Shown here: positions 20,736 to 30,671 of the stretch, one piece after another
Position numbering within the stretch: the first letter of the stretch is position 1
How the letters are laid out: the number at the start of each line of letters is the position of its first letter
DNA from: Demequina lignilytica
Lineage (GTDB): Bacteria > Actinomycetota > Actinomycetes > Actinomycetales > Demequinaceae
Direction of reading: 5' to 3'
Assembly: GCF_030418305.1 (NCBI RefSeq)
Contig: NZ_JAUHPX010000003.1
Coordinates: 124,001-188,000 of the forward strand
Length of the DNA stretch: 64,000 bases
Program-made: the position numbers and the translations under genes
Notes under the pieces: model-generated
What the model saw: only the letters and a program-made list of their open reading frames with translations
Databases searched by the model: none
What the model was told of the DNA's origin: nothing

Positions 20736-22746
20736 CGTCCCCCGAGGTCGAGGTCCCGGCAGGCGCGGACGCGTCGCCGGCCTCGGGCTGCGGGCCGGTC
20801 CGGGTGTCCTTGCGCCCGCGGCGGATGGTGCGGATCACGCCCATGATGAGCAGCAGCACCAGGCCCGCGGTGAACACCGCCGTGACGGCGTTGCCCCAGT
20901 CCGCGCGCACCCTCACGCTCAGCGCGGTGCTGGGGCCCAGCGCGGTCCCGTCCGCGTTGCGCAGCACGATCGCGGCGTTCACGTCGGCCGTCGACACGGC
21001 CTCCACCTCGACCAGGACGGTCATCGAGGACGAGGCGGGCACGGTCACGGTCGGCGCGTCGCGGACCTGCAGGTTGGGAGAGAAGGACGTGACGTCGACG
21101 GTCACCTCCGCGGGCACCGTCAGCTCGTTGCGCACGTTCACCGGCACGGAGCCCTTGGCCGCGATCAGGTTGATGTCGGAGCCGGCGGGAACCGAGAGCG
21201 AGTCGAGCAGGTCCTCCGCGCGGGCCGTCGCGCCGGCGAGGGCGGCCTCCCGCCGCTCCGGCTCGTCGCGCAGCGACGTCGCCAGCGGCTCGAGCAGCGT
21301 GGTGCCGAGCGGGCCCAGCACGCTCTCGGGGTCCTCCACGGTGACCGCGAGGGCGTTGCCGCGCTCGAGCCGATGGACCTGTCCGACCACGGCGGACGTG
21401 GACACGTCCGCGTCGGTGAGCTGGTCGTCCGCAGGCACGGTCAGCGCGGGGGCCGCGGCGTCGGCGAGCAGCGAGGTGACGTCCACGGTGGTCACGAACG
21501 GCGCCTCCGCGATCGCCGTCAGGGCCGCGGGGTCCGCGCCCAGGGCGAGCCAGCCGGGATCCGGCGCGATCAGCACGGGCCCGCTCGCGTCGGCGGCGAT
21601 CAGCGCGGCCGTGGCGACCGCGGTCGCGGGGGTCTCGAGCGCGGCCTCGGCGGCGACCACGGCCGACAGCGTCGGCTCGGGCGACAGGACGGCGAGCCCC
21701 GTCTCCGCCTCGCGCTCGATCGCTGCCTCACCCGCCGTCGCCGACCCATCCATCAGCAGCGCTGCGCTCGCGCCCCCGGAGGAGAGCAGCGCGACCGTCG
21801 CCGCATCGAGTCCGACCACCGGCGAGATCCAGGCGGAGTCGTGGGTGGCGGAGGTCGAGGTCCCGCGCGCACGCTCGACCGCGAACGCGAGGAGCGAGTC
21901 GTCGCCCGCGTGCGCGAGGGAGAGGACGTCGGGGACGTACGCGGGCATCCGCAGCACCGTGCGGCCCGACAGGGCGACGCCACCCGCATCGAGCCCGATC
22001 AGCTGGGTCCCGTCCGTGGCGATCGCGACGTCCTGCAGCCCGGGCGCGTCCGTCACCGTCGACATCGCCGCACCGGGGCCTGCGGCGGTGACGAGCATCG
22101 CCGCCTCCAGCTCGGGGATCCCGTCGCCGGCCCACGTGATGACGCCGGTGGAGATCGTGGTGCGCACGCCGCCCGCCACGAGGGTGACGGAGAGGCCGTA
22201 GACCCCCCACGCATCGTCCGGCAGGCCCAGATCCTCGCCCGCCGCGGCGACGGCGGCGAGGGTGCTGCCGCCCGCGGCGAGACGATGCACGGTGGCGGGC
22301 TCCGCGTCGGGGTCGGCGTCCGGGTCCGGGGCCGTGGGCACGGCGGCGCCGACGGGCGTCGTGCCGACCGTGGCGAGGCCCGACGGGGCCGACAGGAAGC
22401 GGTCGACCGCGGTGGTCGAGGTCAGCGGTGCGGTGGTCAGCGCGAGCTCGAGCACCGCATCGTCCAGCGCCTCCGACGTGCCGTTGGTGATGCGCGCGAG
22501 GGCGCGGATCGACCCGCCGGGCTCCGCGACGCTCGCCGGGTACATCACGAGCTCGGCCGTCAGCGTGCCGACGGGGACCGCCGGTTCCGCGGTCGGGGCG
22601 CTCGACGCGCTCGGCGCGGGCGTGTCCGACGCGTCCGGGGTGGGCGTCGCGGTCGCGGGAGCGGCGGCGCCGAGGGCGACGCCCGCGCCCAGCGCGAGCG
22701 CGGACGCGAGGGCGAGCAGGCGCGCGAACGGGCGCGGCACGGTCAT
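20728..22746 (-). CDS. DUF6049 large secreted, membrane-anchored protein
   Basis: 672 residues from ATG 22746; a GTG at 22764 that overlaps the Nudix stop would add six residues and couple the genes. Clear signal peptide (PRPFARLLALASALALGAGVALGAAAPATA), a long Ala/Val/Asp-rich extracellular part, and a C-terminal TM helix (AVTAVFTAGLVLLLIMGVI) with a basic tail. The homologue in Mycobacterium (Rv3909 position) also sits between the Nudix gene and murJ. Probably acts outside the membrane with MurJ in wall assembly; biochemical role unknown. Confidence 0.88.
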   Translation of the reverse strand: MTVPRPFARLLALASALALGAGVALGAAAPATATPTPDASDTPAPSASSAPTAEPAVPVGTLTAELVMYPASVAEPGGSIRALARITNGTSEALDDAVLELALTTAPLTSTTAVDRFLSAPSGLATVGTTPVGAAVPTAPDPDADPDAEPATVHRLAAGGSTLAAVAAAGEDLGLPDDAWGVYGLSVTLVAGGVRTTISTGVITWAGDGIPELEAAMLVTAAGPGAAMSTVTDAPGLQDVAIATDGTQLIGLDAGGVALSGRTVLRMPAYVPDVLSLAHAGDDSLLAFAVERARGTSTSATHDSAWISPVVGLDAATVALLSSGGASAALLMDGSATAGEAAIEREAETGLAVLSPEPTLSAVVAAEAALETPATAVATAALIAADASGPVLIAPDPGWLALGADPAALTAIAEAPFVTTVDVTSLLADAAAPALTVPADDQLTDADVSTSAVVGQVHRLERGNALAVTVEDPESVLGPLGTTLLEPLATSLRDEPERREAALAGATARAEDLLDSLSVPAGSDINLIAAKGSVPVNVRNELTVPAEVTVDVTSFSPNLQVRDAPTVTVPASSSMTVLVEVEAVSTADVNAAIVLRNADGTALGPSTALSVRVRADWGNAVTAVFTAGLVLLLIMGVIRTIRRGRKDTRTGPQPEAGDASAPAGTSTSGDDA

Positions 22747-22760
22747 GGCGCCGGTTCCGG

Positions 22761-23306
22761 TCACGGCGTGATGGCGAGCAGCCGGGCCGCGGCGGTCGCC
22801 ATCTTGCGCTCGTTCGGATACGCCAGCTCCTGGGCGAGCGTGGAGACGGGGATCCACCGGGCGACCTCCGCCTCGTGGTCCGGGTCGTTCTCCGTGGTGA
22901 TGATCCCGCCCTTGGCCTCGAGCAGGTAGTGGTGCACCACCTTGTGCACGCGGCGGTCGTCGCCCGTGAACCAGTAGTCGATGATGCCGAGCGGCTGGAT
23001 GATCTCAGCGTCGATGCCCGTCTCCTCGGCCACCTCGCGCACCGCGGCGATCTCGGGCGTCTCGCCCTCCTCGATGTGGCCCTTCGGCAGGCACCACTCG
23101 AGTCGCCCGGCACGGTTGCGGCGTCCGATGCACGCCGCGTAGGCGACGCCGTCCTCGACGCGGACGGCGATCCCGCCCGCGGAGGTCTCGTTGCTCACCG
23201 GGAGGTGAGGGGCGCGATGCGCGACCGAGTCGCGGCGCTGCCGGAGCGACGCCCCCGCCGGCGGCAACGGCACGGAGCCGGGGCGCGGCGCGGACGGGAC
23301 TGGCAT
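22761..23306 (-). CDS. Nudix hydrolase, MutT4-like
   Basis: 181 residues. Perfect Nudix box GX5EX7REVAEETGI at residues 76-98 (GHIEEGETPEIAAVREV...). Likely hydrolyses a nucleoside diphosphate derivative; the substrate cannot be inferred. The first 35 residues are Pro/Arg-rich, and a GTG at VSNETSAGG could be the true start. Position matches mutT4 between pcnA and the Rv3909-like gene in mycobacteria; it diverges from pcnA. Confidence 0.9.
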   Translation of the reverse strand: MPVPSAPRPGSVPLPPAGASLRQRRDSVAHRAPHLPVSNETSAGGIAVRVEDGVAYAACIGRRNRAGRLEWCLPKGHIEEGETPEIAAVREVAEETGIDAEIIQPLGIIDYWFTGDDRRVHKVVHHYLLEAKGGIITTENDPDHEAEVARWIPVSTLAQELAYPNERKMATAAARLLAITP

Positions 23307-23377
23307 GGCCCCACTCTAACGACGCTCGGTGAGGGCGAGTGGAGGCGGGACCGCCGCTGTGACCATCTGGGACACTG

Positions 23378-24844
23378 GTGCGCGTGACCTCCCGCGCCCC
23401 CTCTGTGCCCTCGCTCGACGTCCTCCGCCAGCGCGCGGCCGGACTGTGGGGGGCCCTTCCCGCGGACGTGGCCGAGCTGGCCGACCTGTTCGCCGGCGCC
23501 GGCCATGAGCTCGCTCTGGTCGGGGGTCCGGTGCGCGACGCGTTCCTGGGCCGTTCCTCCGCCGATCTGGACTTCGCGACCTCCGCGCTCCCGGACCAGA
23601 CGGAACGGCTGCTGAAGCGATGGACGCGCGCCACCTGGGACATGGGACGCGAGTTCGGGACGATCGGCGGCCGTCGCGGGTCGGTCGTGGTGGAGGTCAC
23701 CACCTACCGCGCCGACGAGTACGACGGAGCGACGCGCAAGCCCGTGGTGGCGTTCGGTTCCTCGCTGTCTGGCGACCTCGCCCGGCGGGACTTCACGGTG
23801 AACGCCATGGCCGTGCGGCTGCCGTCGCTCGAGTTCGTCGACCCGTTCGGCGGCCTGGAGGACCTCGCCGGGGGCCTGCTGCGCACCCCGATCGACCCCG
23901 AGGTGTCGTTCGGGGACGACCCGCTGCGCATGATGCGGGCGGCGCGGTTCGCGTCCCAGCTGGGGTTCGAGATCGAGCCCGGCACGTTCGCGGCGATGGC
24001 GGCGATGGCGGACCGCCTCGCGATCGTGTCCGCGGAGCGGGTGCGGGACGAGCTGGTCAAGCTCATGCTCGGCGCCGACGTCCGCGCCGGGCTCGGGGCG
24101 CTGGTGGACGCCGGTCTCGCCGCGCATGTCCTGCCCGAGCTTCCCGCGCTGAAGCTCGAGGTGGACGAGCACCATCACCACAAGGATGTGTACGAGCACA
24201 CGCTGACCGTGGTCGAGCAGGCCATCGACCTGGAGACCGACGCGTCGGGTCCGGTGCCCGGTCCCGACCTGGTGCTGCGGCTCGCGGCGCTGCTGCATGA
24301 CATCGGCAAGCCGCCGACGCGCCGCCTCGAGCCCGGCGGCGGGGTCTCGTTCCATCACCACGAGGTGGTCGGCGCGAAGATGACCGCCAAGCGGCTCAAG
24401 GAGCTGCGCTTCGACAAGGACACCATCAAGGCGGTCCAGCACCTGGTCTTCCTCCATCTGCGGTTCCACGGCTACGCGGACGCCCGCTGGTCCGACTCGG
24501 CCGTGCGCCGGTACGTGGCGGACGCGGGAGCGGAGCTGGAGCGCCTGCATCGTCTGACCCGGGCGGACGTCACCACGCGCAACCGTCGCAAGGCCGACCG
24601 GCTGTCCTTCGCGTACGACGACCTGGAGGCGCGCATCGCCGAGCTGCGCGAGCAGGAGGAGATCGACGCGATCCGCCCCGACCTCGACGGCACGCAGATC
24701 ATGGCGCTGCTGGGCATCGCCCCGGGGCGCGAGGTGGGTGCCGCGTACAAGCATCTGCTGGAGCTGCGGATGGAGCACGGGCCGCTGGGCGAGGAGCGCG
24801 CGGAGGCCGAGCTGCGGGCATGGTGGGAGTCGCGAGGCGCCTGA
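23378..24844 (+). CDS. pcnA: CCA tRNA nucleotidyltransferase (PcnA family)
   Basis: 488 residues. Nucleotidyltransferase head with GGPVRDAFLGRSSADLDFAT near 48-68, then RRDFTVNAMAV and the RNA-binding head (DPLRMMRAARFASQLGFEI), followed by an HD domain (HHHHKDVYEHTLTVVEQ, LLHDIGKP) near 262-310. Adds or repairs the tRNA 3' CCA end; the HD domain gives phosphohydrolase activity in related enzymes. Start GTG 23378 (GTG CGC GTG; the second GTG is also possible). Divergent from the Nudix gene. Confidence 0.95.
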   Translation: MRVTSRAPSVPSLDVLRQRAAGLWGALPADVAELADLFAGAGHELALVGGPVRDAFLGRSSADLDFATSALPDQTERLLKRWTRATWDMGREFGTIGGRRGSVVVEVTTYRADEYDGATRKPVVAFGSSLSGDLARRDFTVNAMAVRLPSLEFVDPFGGLEDLAGGLLRTPIDPEVSFGDDPLRMMRAARFASQLGFEIEPGTFAAMAAMADRLAIVSAERVRDELVKLMLGADVRAGLGALVDAGLAAHVLPELPALKLEVDEHHHHKDVYEHTLTVVEQAIDLETDASGPVPGPDLVLRLAALLHDIGKPPTRRLEPGGGVSFHHHEVVGAKMTAKRLKELRFDKDTIKAVQHLVFLHLRFHGYADARWSDSAVRRYVADAGAELERLHRLTRADVTTRNRRKADRLSFAYDDLEARIAELREQEEIDAIRPDLDGTQIMALLGIAPGREVGAAYKHLLELRMEHGPLGEERAEAELRAWWESRGA

Positions 24845-24920
24845 CCGGCGCCCGCCCGCCATCACCGTCCCACTCGCCCCGCCCCTCCGCCCGCCCCCGC
24901 CCCACTCCGCCCCCATTTGC

Positions 24921-24978
24921 CGGGACATGGAGTACTGGTTCTCATGCATCCGAGCCCGCCACGGGACGCTGAGTACTG
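24921..24978 (-). repeat. 58-bp CAGTACT repeat, copy 1 (inverted, 5' side)
   Basis: On the minus strand: CAGTACT-N4-GTCCCG, 24 bases, then again CAGTACT-N4-GTCCCG; half-sites start exactly 41 bases apart. GAGAAC precedes the second half-site, as in copy 2. Beyond its 3' side (plus-strand 24845-24920) lies a long C-rich run, G-rich on the repeat strand. It faces copy 2 across the DUF559 gene, so the gene is bracketed by inverted copies. Confidence 0.85.
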
Positions 24979-25117
24979 ATCAGCGTCTGGGCCTAAGGGC
25001 AGCGGGATCCGCGGTACCGATCACGCCCGATGCCCCCAGGCCCGCGCGTGGACCGGGGAGCTCCACCGGCTCGCGCGCGACCGCCCCGCGGGCGTGGATG
25101 GCCACGATGCTCGCGCC

Positions 25118-26068
25118 ATGGGGATCAGAGAGCTCGAATCCACGCTCGCCCGGAGTCTTACGCCCATGTCCTTCGCGGACCTCACGGCGTTCGCCAGCCG
25201 TGACGGATTGGCGAGAGCGATCGCCGACCGCCGAATCGTGCGCCTCCTGCCTGACCAGTACACGTCCCCGCTGCACGCGGCCGGATGGCGGCCCAGGTCG
25301 CTCGCGGCGCTTCGGTGGGCCGGTTCGAGCAGCGGCCTTGCCGGCGTGTCGGCCTTGTCTGCGTGGGGAGCGGTCGATTCGCCGGGGACGGTGAGCCTGG
25401 TCGCGCCGTGGGACAGCAGGCCTCGCGGGCCCGCGTGGCTTCGCGTGCGGCGCAAGGTATCGATGCCCGGCCTCCTCGACGTGGCGGGACTTCGCGTGGT
25501 CGATCCTGCGACAGCCGTGCTTCAGGCGCACGCAGAGCTGCCAGCGGGGTCGCGGGCTGAAGCGCTGTACGCGCCGATGCGCCTGGGCCTCGTCTCGCCC
25601 CAGGACATCTGGGACGCCCTGGCGCGCACGCCGCGCCTGACGGCTCGACGTGAGCTGGTGGCACGGCTTGCCGACGCCGAGAGCGGAGCGGAGAGCTATC
25701 TGGAGGAACGCGGCGGCCGATCGGTGCTCAGGGGACCGGATTTCGCGGGCCTGGAGCGGCAGCACCGGATCGAGGTCGACGGCCAACGTTTTCGGATCGA
25801 CTCCTTCGACGCGACGACGTTGACCGCGATCGAGTTCGACGGTGAACGCGGCCATTCGAGCCCGGCGGAGAGGCGCAAGGATGCGATACGAGATGCCCTG
25901 CTCGCGTCCGTGGGCGTCCTGACCCTGCGCTTCACCTATCCGGATGTGATGGGGCGGCCGGCGTGGTGCAGGGAGGTGGCGCTGCGGACCCTGCGGGCAC
26001 GGAGCGCCACCCCTGCGTCAGTACTGGCGGTCCCGGAGCGAGCACGCCTGGCTGAGAACCAGTACTGA
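25118..26068 (+). CDS. AbiEi-like/DUF559 (Vsr-type PD-(D/E)XK) protein, flanked by inverted repeats
   Basis: 316 residues from ATG 25118; an in-frame ATG at 25094 is possible, and neither has a clear ribosome binding site. N-terminal winged-helix of AbiEi-antitoxin type (LARAIADRRIVRLLPDQYTSP), a middle domain, and a C-terminal DUF559 domain with IDSFDATTLTAIEFDGERGH, then RRKDAIRDALL and GVLTLRFTYPDV. The D...ExD spacing fits a PD-(D/E)XK nuclease fold. The last 16 residues and the stop codon are encoded by repeat copy 2. Proteins of this class are abundant in actinobacteria; their function is unproven. The 58-bp repeats on each side suggest a mobile or repeat-associated unit. Confidence 0.85.
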   Translation: MGIRELESTLARSLTPMSFADLTAFASRDGLARAIADRRIVRLLPDQYTSPLHAAGWRPRSLAALRWAGSSSGLAGVSALSAWGAVDSPGTVSLVAPWDSRPRGPAWLRVRRKVSMPGLLDVAGLRVVDPATAVLQAHAELPAGSRAEALYAPMRLGLVSPQDIWDALARTPRLTARRELVARLADAESGAESYLEERGGRSVLRGPDFAGLERQHRIEVDGQRFRIDSFDATTLTAIEFDGERGHSSPAERRKDAIRDALLASVGVLTLRFTYPDVMGRPAWCREVALRTLRARSATPASVLAVPERARLAENQY

Positions 26069-26076
26069 GTGTCCCG
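26019..26076 (+). repeat. 58-bp CAGTACT repeat, copy 2 (direct, 3' side)
   Basis: CAGTACT-GGCG-GTCCCG at 26019-26035 and CAGTACT-GAGT-GTCCCG at 26060-26076, 41 bases apart, with GAGAAC before the second. It overlaps the 3' end of the DUF559 gene and supplies its stop codon. Followed by a run of four G-tracts (26080-26096, GGGGAGGGGAGGGAGGG) with G-quadruplex potential. Confidence 0.9.
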
Positions 26077-26096
26077 ACCGGGGAGGGGAGGGAGGG

Positions 26097-27191
<1,095 letters not shown>

Positions 27192-27247
27192 GGTCTCTCC
27201 TCGTTGGGACGCGGGCCGTCCCGCATCGTCTTCATGTGACTCGCCAA

Positions 27248-27300
27248 TTCTTGGAGGATCTGCGGCACAATCAAGACTGGGCGAACAAATTGTCCAAGAA
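27248..27300. promoter_or_regulatory. Inverted repeat in the ald-aldR gap, candidate regulator site
   Basis: TTCTTGGA (27248-27255) and its complement TCCAAGAA (27293-27300) bracket an AT-rich stretch unusual for this genome, between the two divergent starts. The spacing of about 45 bases suits wrapping by an Lrp-family oligomer. Inferred from symmetry and position only. Confidence 0.45.
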
Positions 27301-27322
27301 GTCGGAGAAGAGGGAAGAATCC

Positions 27323-27859
27323 GTGGATCACCAGCCCACCAGGCCGTCCGCGCCGACGAATCTTCGGCACCCCGACCTCGACCAGCTCGACGAGCGCATC
27401 CTCTGGGAGCTCATGCGCGACGCGCAGATCACCAACGCGGCGCTCGCGGCCCGGCTCCACGTCTCGCCGTCGACCACGCATGCCCGCGTCCGCGCGCTCA
27501 AGGAGGCGGGCGTGATCCGGTCCTCGCACGTGAGCGTGGACTACGCGGCGCTCGGGCTCGACGTCCAGGGCATCGTCTATGTGCGCCTGCGCGCGCAGGC
27601 CCGGCCCCAGATCAAGGCCTATGCCCGCAAGGTGATCCGCCTGCCCAACGTGCTGTCGGTGACGTTCATGGGCGGCGAGGTCGACTTCCTCATCCACGTG
27701 GCGTGCACGGGCACCGCGCAGCTGCGGGACTTCGTCGCCGAGGAGCTGAGCATGGACCCGGCGGTTGCGTCGACCCACACCAACATCGTGTTCGAGCACC
27801 TCACCGGGCTCGAGCACCTGGGTGGCGGCGGCTTCGCGGCGATGAGGGGCGAGGCCTAG
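27323..27859 (+). CDS. aldR: Lrp/AsnC-family regulator, AldR-like
   Basis: 178 residues from GTG 27323, chosen for the AGGGAAG site upstream; a GTG at 27236 would add 29 residues reading through the putative operator. N-terminal winged helix (DLDQLDERILWELMRDAQITNAALAARLHVSPSTTHARVRALKEAGVI) and C-terminal RAM effector domain. Divergent from ald, which it probably activates in response to alanine, as AldR does in mycobacteria (family knowledge). Confidence 0.9.
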   Translation: MDHQPTRPSAPTNLRHPDLDQLDERILWELMRDAQITNAALAARLHVSPSTTHARVRALKEAGVIRSSHVSVDYAALGLDVQGIVYVRLRAQARPQIKAYARKVIRLPNVLSVTFMGGEVDFLIHVACTGTAQLRDFVAEELSMDPAVASTHTNIVFEHLTGLEHLGGGGFAAMRGEA

Positions 27860-27883
27860 GGGGGGGGACGATGCGCGGCTCCC

Positions 27884-27941
27884 CAGTACTGACCGTCCCG
27901 CAGGGGCCGAACGGCTTCGAGAATCAGTACTGGCTGTCCCG
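27884..27941 (+). repeat. 58-bp CAGTACT repeat, copy 3 (solo)
   Basis: CAGTACT-GACC-GTCCCG at 27884-27900 and CAGTACT-GGCT-GTCCCG at 27925-27941, again 41 bases apart, with GAGAAT before the second half. It lies in the convergent aldR-MFS gap and encodes the last residues (GRDSQY) and stop of the MFS gene. Followed by G-tracts (27949-27971) compatible with a G-quadruplex. Confidence 0.9.
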
Positions 27942-29246
27942 GCCGGAAGGGGGGGTCGGGACCGGGCGGGGCACCCGCGGCGCCTGCGCGTAGAGCGCCG
28001 CCACCGCGAGGTACGCCACCGCGACCCCCGCCATGACGAACGCCGAGTAGCCCGACGGCGGCAGCACCAGCGCCCCGATCACCGCCGAGAGGATGAACGC
28101 GACGTTGTACGCCATGTCGTAGAGCACGAACGCGCGCCCGCGCACGTGGTCCGCGGTGTCGCGCTGCACGATCGTGTCGACCGCGATCTTCCCGCCCTGC
28201 ACCGCGAAGCTGACGATCACCGCGGCGGCGAGCAGCGTCCACGGCGCCGCGGACACGGCGAGCAGGGCCTGGCCCAGCGCGCCCACGCCGAGGCAGCCGA
28301 GGATCCACCGCTGCCTCTCCACGCGGGGTCCGAGCCAGGGCGTGAGGATCGCGGCGAGCCCGAATCCGACCGCCGCGAAGCCCAGCACGATCGAGAACGC
28401 CCCAAGCGACTGCTCCGGCCGGTCGGGATCGCCGAGCACGTGGCGGGAGATCAGGATCGCGGCCACGAACATCAGCCCGTACAGGAGGCGCTGCGCGCTC
28501 ATCACCCCGAGCGCGTGGAAGGGCGTCCCGCGACGGTGGAGGTAGCGGACGCCGTCGGCCAGCTCTCCCACCAGGGCGCGGACCTGCTCGATCGGGTGCA
28601 GCGCCTGCAGCGGGTGCTCGGGACCCAGCTCGGTCCGCCCGAGCAGCGTGGACGCCCAGGAGGCCAGCCCGAACGCGACCCCCGCGCCGGCCAGCGCCGT
28701 GAACGCGAGCGAACTGTCCGAGGCCGCGGGAGAGAGGAACGTCACCACCCCGCCGACCGCGGCCCCGGCGGCCGCGGCGATGGTGCCCAGCGTGGGCATG
28801 ATCGCGTTGGCGGCGAGCAGCTCGTCGGTCGGGACCACGCGCGCGATGCCGGCCGACATCGCCGCCAGCAGGAAGCGGTTGACGGACAGGGTCAGCAGCG
28901 CGAGCGCGTACAGCGACCAGAGCGGGCCGTCGAGCAGCAGCACGGCGACGATCACCCCGGCGAGCGCGAGCCGCACCAGGTTGCCCACCAGCAGGATGCG
29001 CTGACGCTGCCACCGGTCGATCAGCGGCCCGACGAACGGTCCGACCAGGGTGAACGGCGTCAGCAGCACCGCGAATCCGATCGCTATCTCCGGGGGCGAC
29101 GCCGCCTGCGTCGGGTCGAAGAAGAAGGCGGTGGCGATGCCCACCTGGAACATGCCGTCGCCGCCCTGGGACAGCAGCCGGGAGTACGTCAGCCGCCGGA
29201 ACCCGCGCGCGTGCCACAGGCGGCCGAGGTCGCGGGCGAGGGTCAC
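27924..29246 (-). CDS. MFS transporter (enterobactin-exporter-like/DHA3 type)
   Basis: 440 residues with 12 predicted TM segments; SQGGDGMFQVGIATAFFFD near the N-terminus and DRWQRQRILLVGNLVR between TM2 and TM3 match the DHA3-type MFS family. Probable drug or metabolite exporter; substrate unknown. Start GTG 29246. The C-terminal residues and stop come from repeat copy 3, so the repeat has replaced or extended the original end. Confidence 0.88.
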   Translation of the reverse strand: MTLARDLGRLWHARGFRRLTYSRLLSQGGDGMFQVGIATAFFFDPTQAASPPEIAIGFAVLLTPFTLVGPFVGPLIDRWQRQRILLVGNLVRLALAGVIVAVLLLDGPLWSLYALALLTLSVNRFLLAAMSAGIARVVPTDELLAANAIMPTLGTIAAAAGAAVGGVVTFLSPAASDSSLAFTALAGAGVAFGLASWASTLLGRTELGPEHPLQALHPIEQVRALVGELADGVRYLHRRGTPFHALGVMSAQRLLYGLMFVAAILISRHVLGDPDRPEQSLGAFSIVLGFAAVGFGLAAILTPWLGPRVERQRWILGCLGVGALGQALLAVSAAPWTLLAAAVIVSFAVQGGKIAVDTIVQRDTADHVRGRAFVLYDMAYNVAFILSAVIGALVLPPSGYSAFVMAGVAVAYLAVAALYAQAPRVPRPVPTPPSGRDSQY

Positions 29247-29281
29247 GCGCCCACCCTAGGGGGCGTCGATAGCATCGGACC

Positions 29282-30640
29282 ATGGGGGAAGGCGCGGTTT
29301 CCGCCGCCGTGGACGCGACACCGGACACTCGTGACCGGTTCGTCGACCTGATCCGCGTCGGATCGCTGATCGGCGTGGTGCTCGGGCACTTCGCGATGGC
29401 GGCGGTGGTCCTCGATCACGCCGACGGCACGGTGGTGGTCGCCAACGTCCTGGAGACGGCGACCTGGACACGCCCGCTGACGCTGCTGTTCCAGGTCATG
29501 CCGCTGTTCTTCGTGGTCGGCGGGTTCGCGCATGCGACCTCGTGGCGGAGCCTCCGGGCGCGGGGAGGGGGATACGCCGACTTCGTGCACGCACGCATCG
29601 GCCGGCTGCTGATGCCCACGGCGGTGTTCGTCGCGGTGTGGATGGTGCTGGGCGCGGCGATCGAGCTCGCCTGGCCGGACTCGCCCGCCACCGGTCCGCT
29701 GCTGCAGATCTCGGGCCAGCTGCTGTGGTTCATCGGCATCTACCTGATCGCCGCGGCCTTCGCCCCGGCGCTGCTCGCCGCGCACGAGCGCGCCCCGCGC
29801 CTCACCCTCGGCGCCCTGGCGAGCGCCGCCGTCGCGGTCGACGTGCTGCGGCTCGCCGCAGGCATCGACGGCGTCAAGTGGCTGAACTTCGCCTTCGTGT
29901 GGCTCGCGATCCACCAGCTCGGGTTCCACTACGCCGACGGCGTCGCCGACCGGGTGGGCCCGCGCCGTCTGGGAGGGACGATGCTGGGCGTCGGGGCCGT
30001 CGCCCTGCTCGGCCTGGTCACATGGGGCCCGTACGGGTGGTCGATGGTCTCGTACGCGGGCGAGCCGCTGTCGAACCTCGCGCCGCCCACGACGGCACTG
30101 CTCATGTTCGCGTGCGCGCAGGCCGGCCTGGCCCTCCTGCTGCGCGGACCCGCGAGGCGGCTCCTGGCCCGGCGCCGGGCGTGGACCGTCGTGGTCGCGG
30201 GCGGCGCCGTCGCGATGACCGCCTTCCTGTGGCACTTCTCAGCCCTGGTCGCGCTGCACGCCGTCCTGTGGGGGGCGGGCGTCGACCTCGCGGGCGACCC
30301 CACCACCGCATCGTTCTGGTGGGGCAAGCTCGCGATGCTGCCGGCGTTCCTGCTCCTGGTCGGCCTGCTGGTCCTGGCCTGGCGGCGCTTCGACCGGCCG
30401 CCGGCGCGCGCGGCCCTGGCGGGACCGGGCGCGGGCCGCGCCACGGTCGCCGCCGTCTCGGTCGCCTGCGCGATCGTCGCCATGCTGGGCTTCGCGGTCG
30501 TGGGCTTCCGCGGGGTCGTCTCGGGCTACGTGGGCCACGTGGCGGTGCTGCCGATGACGGTCTGGTCGGCCGCGGTGCTCACCGCGCTGGCGATCGCCCT
30601 GGCACGGGTCGCGGTGGTGCGGCGTCCGCGCCGGTCGTAG
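29282..30640 (+). CDS. Acyltransferase-3 family membrane protein
   Basis: 452 residues with about 11 hydrophobic segments. TRDRFVDLIRVGSLIGVVLGHFAM near residues 16-39 contains the family's R..H motif (RVGSLIGVVLGH), and FQVMPLFFVVGGFAH follows. Acyltransferase-3 proteins transfer acyl groups to extracellular sugars or lipids. Starts 35 bases from the divergent MFS gene; the ribosome binding site is weak. Confidence 0.88.
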   Translation: MGEGAVSAAVDATPDTRDRFVDLIRVGSLIGVVLGHFAMAAVVLDHADGTVVVANVLETATWTRPLTLLFQVMPLFFVVGGFAHATSWRSLRARGGGYADFVHARIGRLLMPTAVFVAVWMVLGAAIELAWPDSPATGPLLQISGQLLWFIGIYLIAAAFAPALLAAHERAPRLTLGALASAAVAVDVLRLAAGIDGVKWLNFAFVWLAIHQLGFHYADGVADRVGPRRLGGTMLGVGAVALLGLVTWGPYGWSMVSYAGEPLSNLAPPTTALLMFACAQAGLALLLRGPARRLLARRRAWTVVVAGGAVAMTAFLWHFSALVALHAVLWGAGVDLAGDPTTASFWWGKLAMLPAFLLLVGLLVLAWRRFDRPPARAALAGPGAGRATVAAVSVACAIVAMLGFAVVGFRGVVSGYVGHVAVLPMTVWSAAVLTALAIALARVAVVRRPRRS

Positions 30641-30671
30641 AGTGACCCGCGGGGGGCAGAGGGGAGCATCC

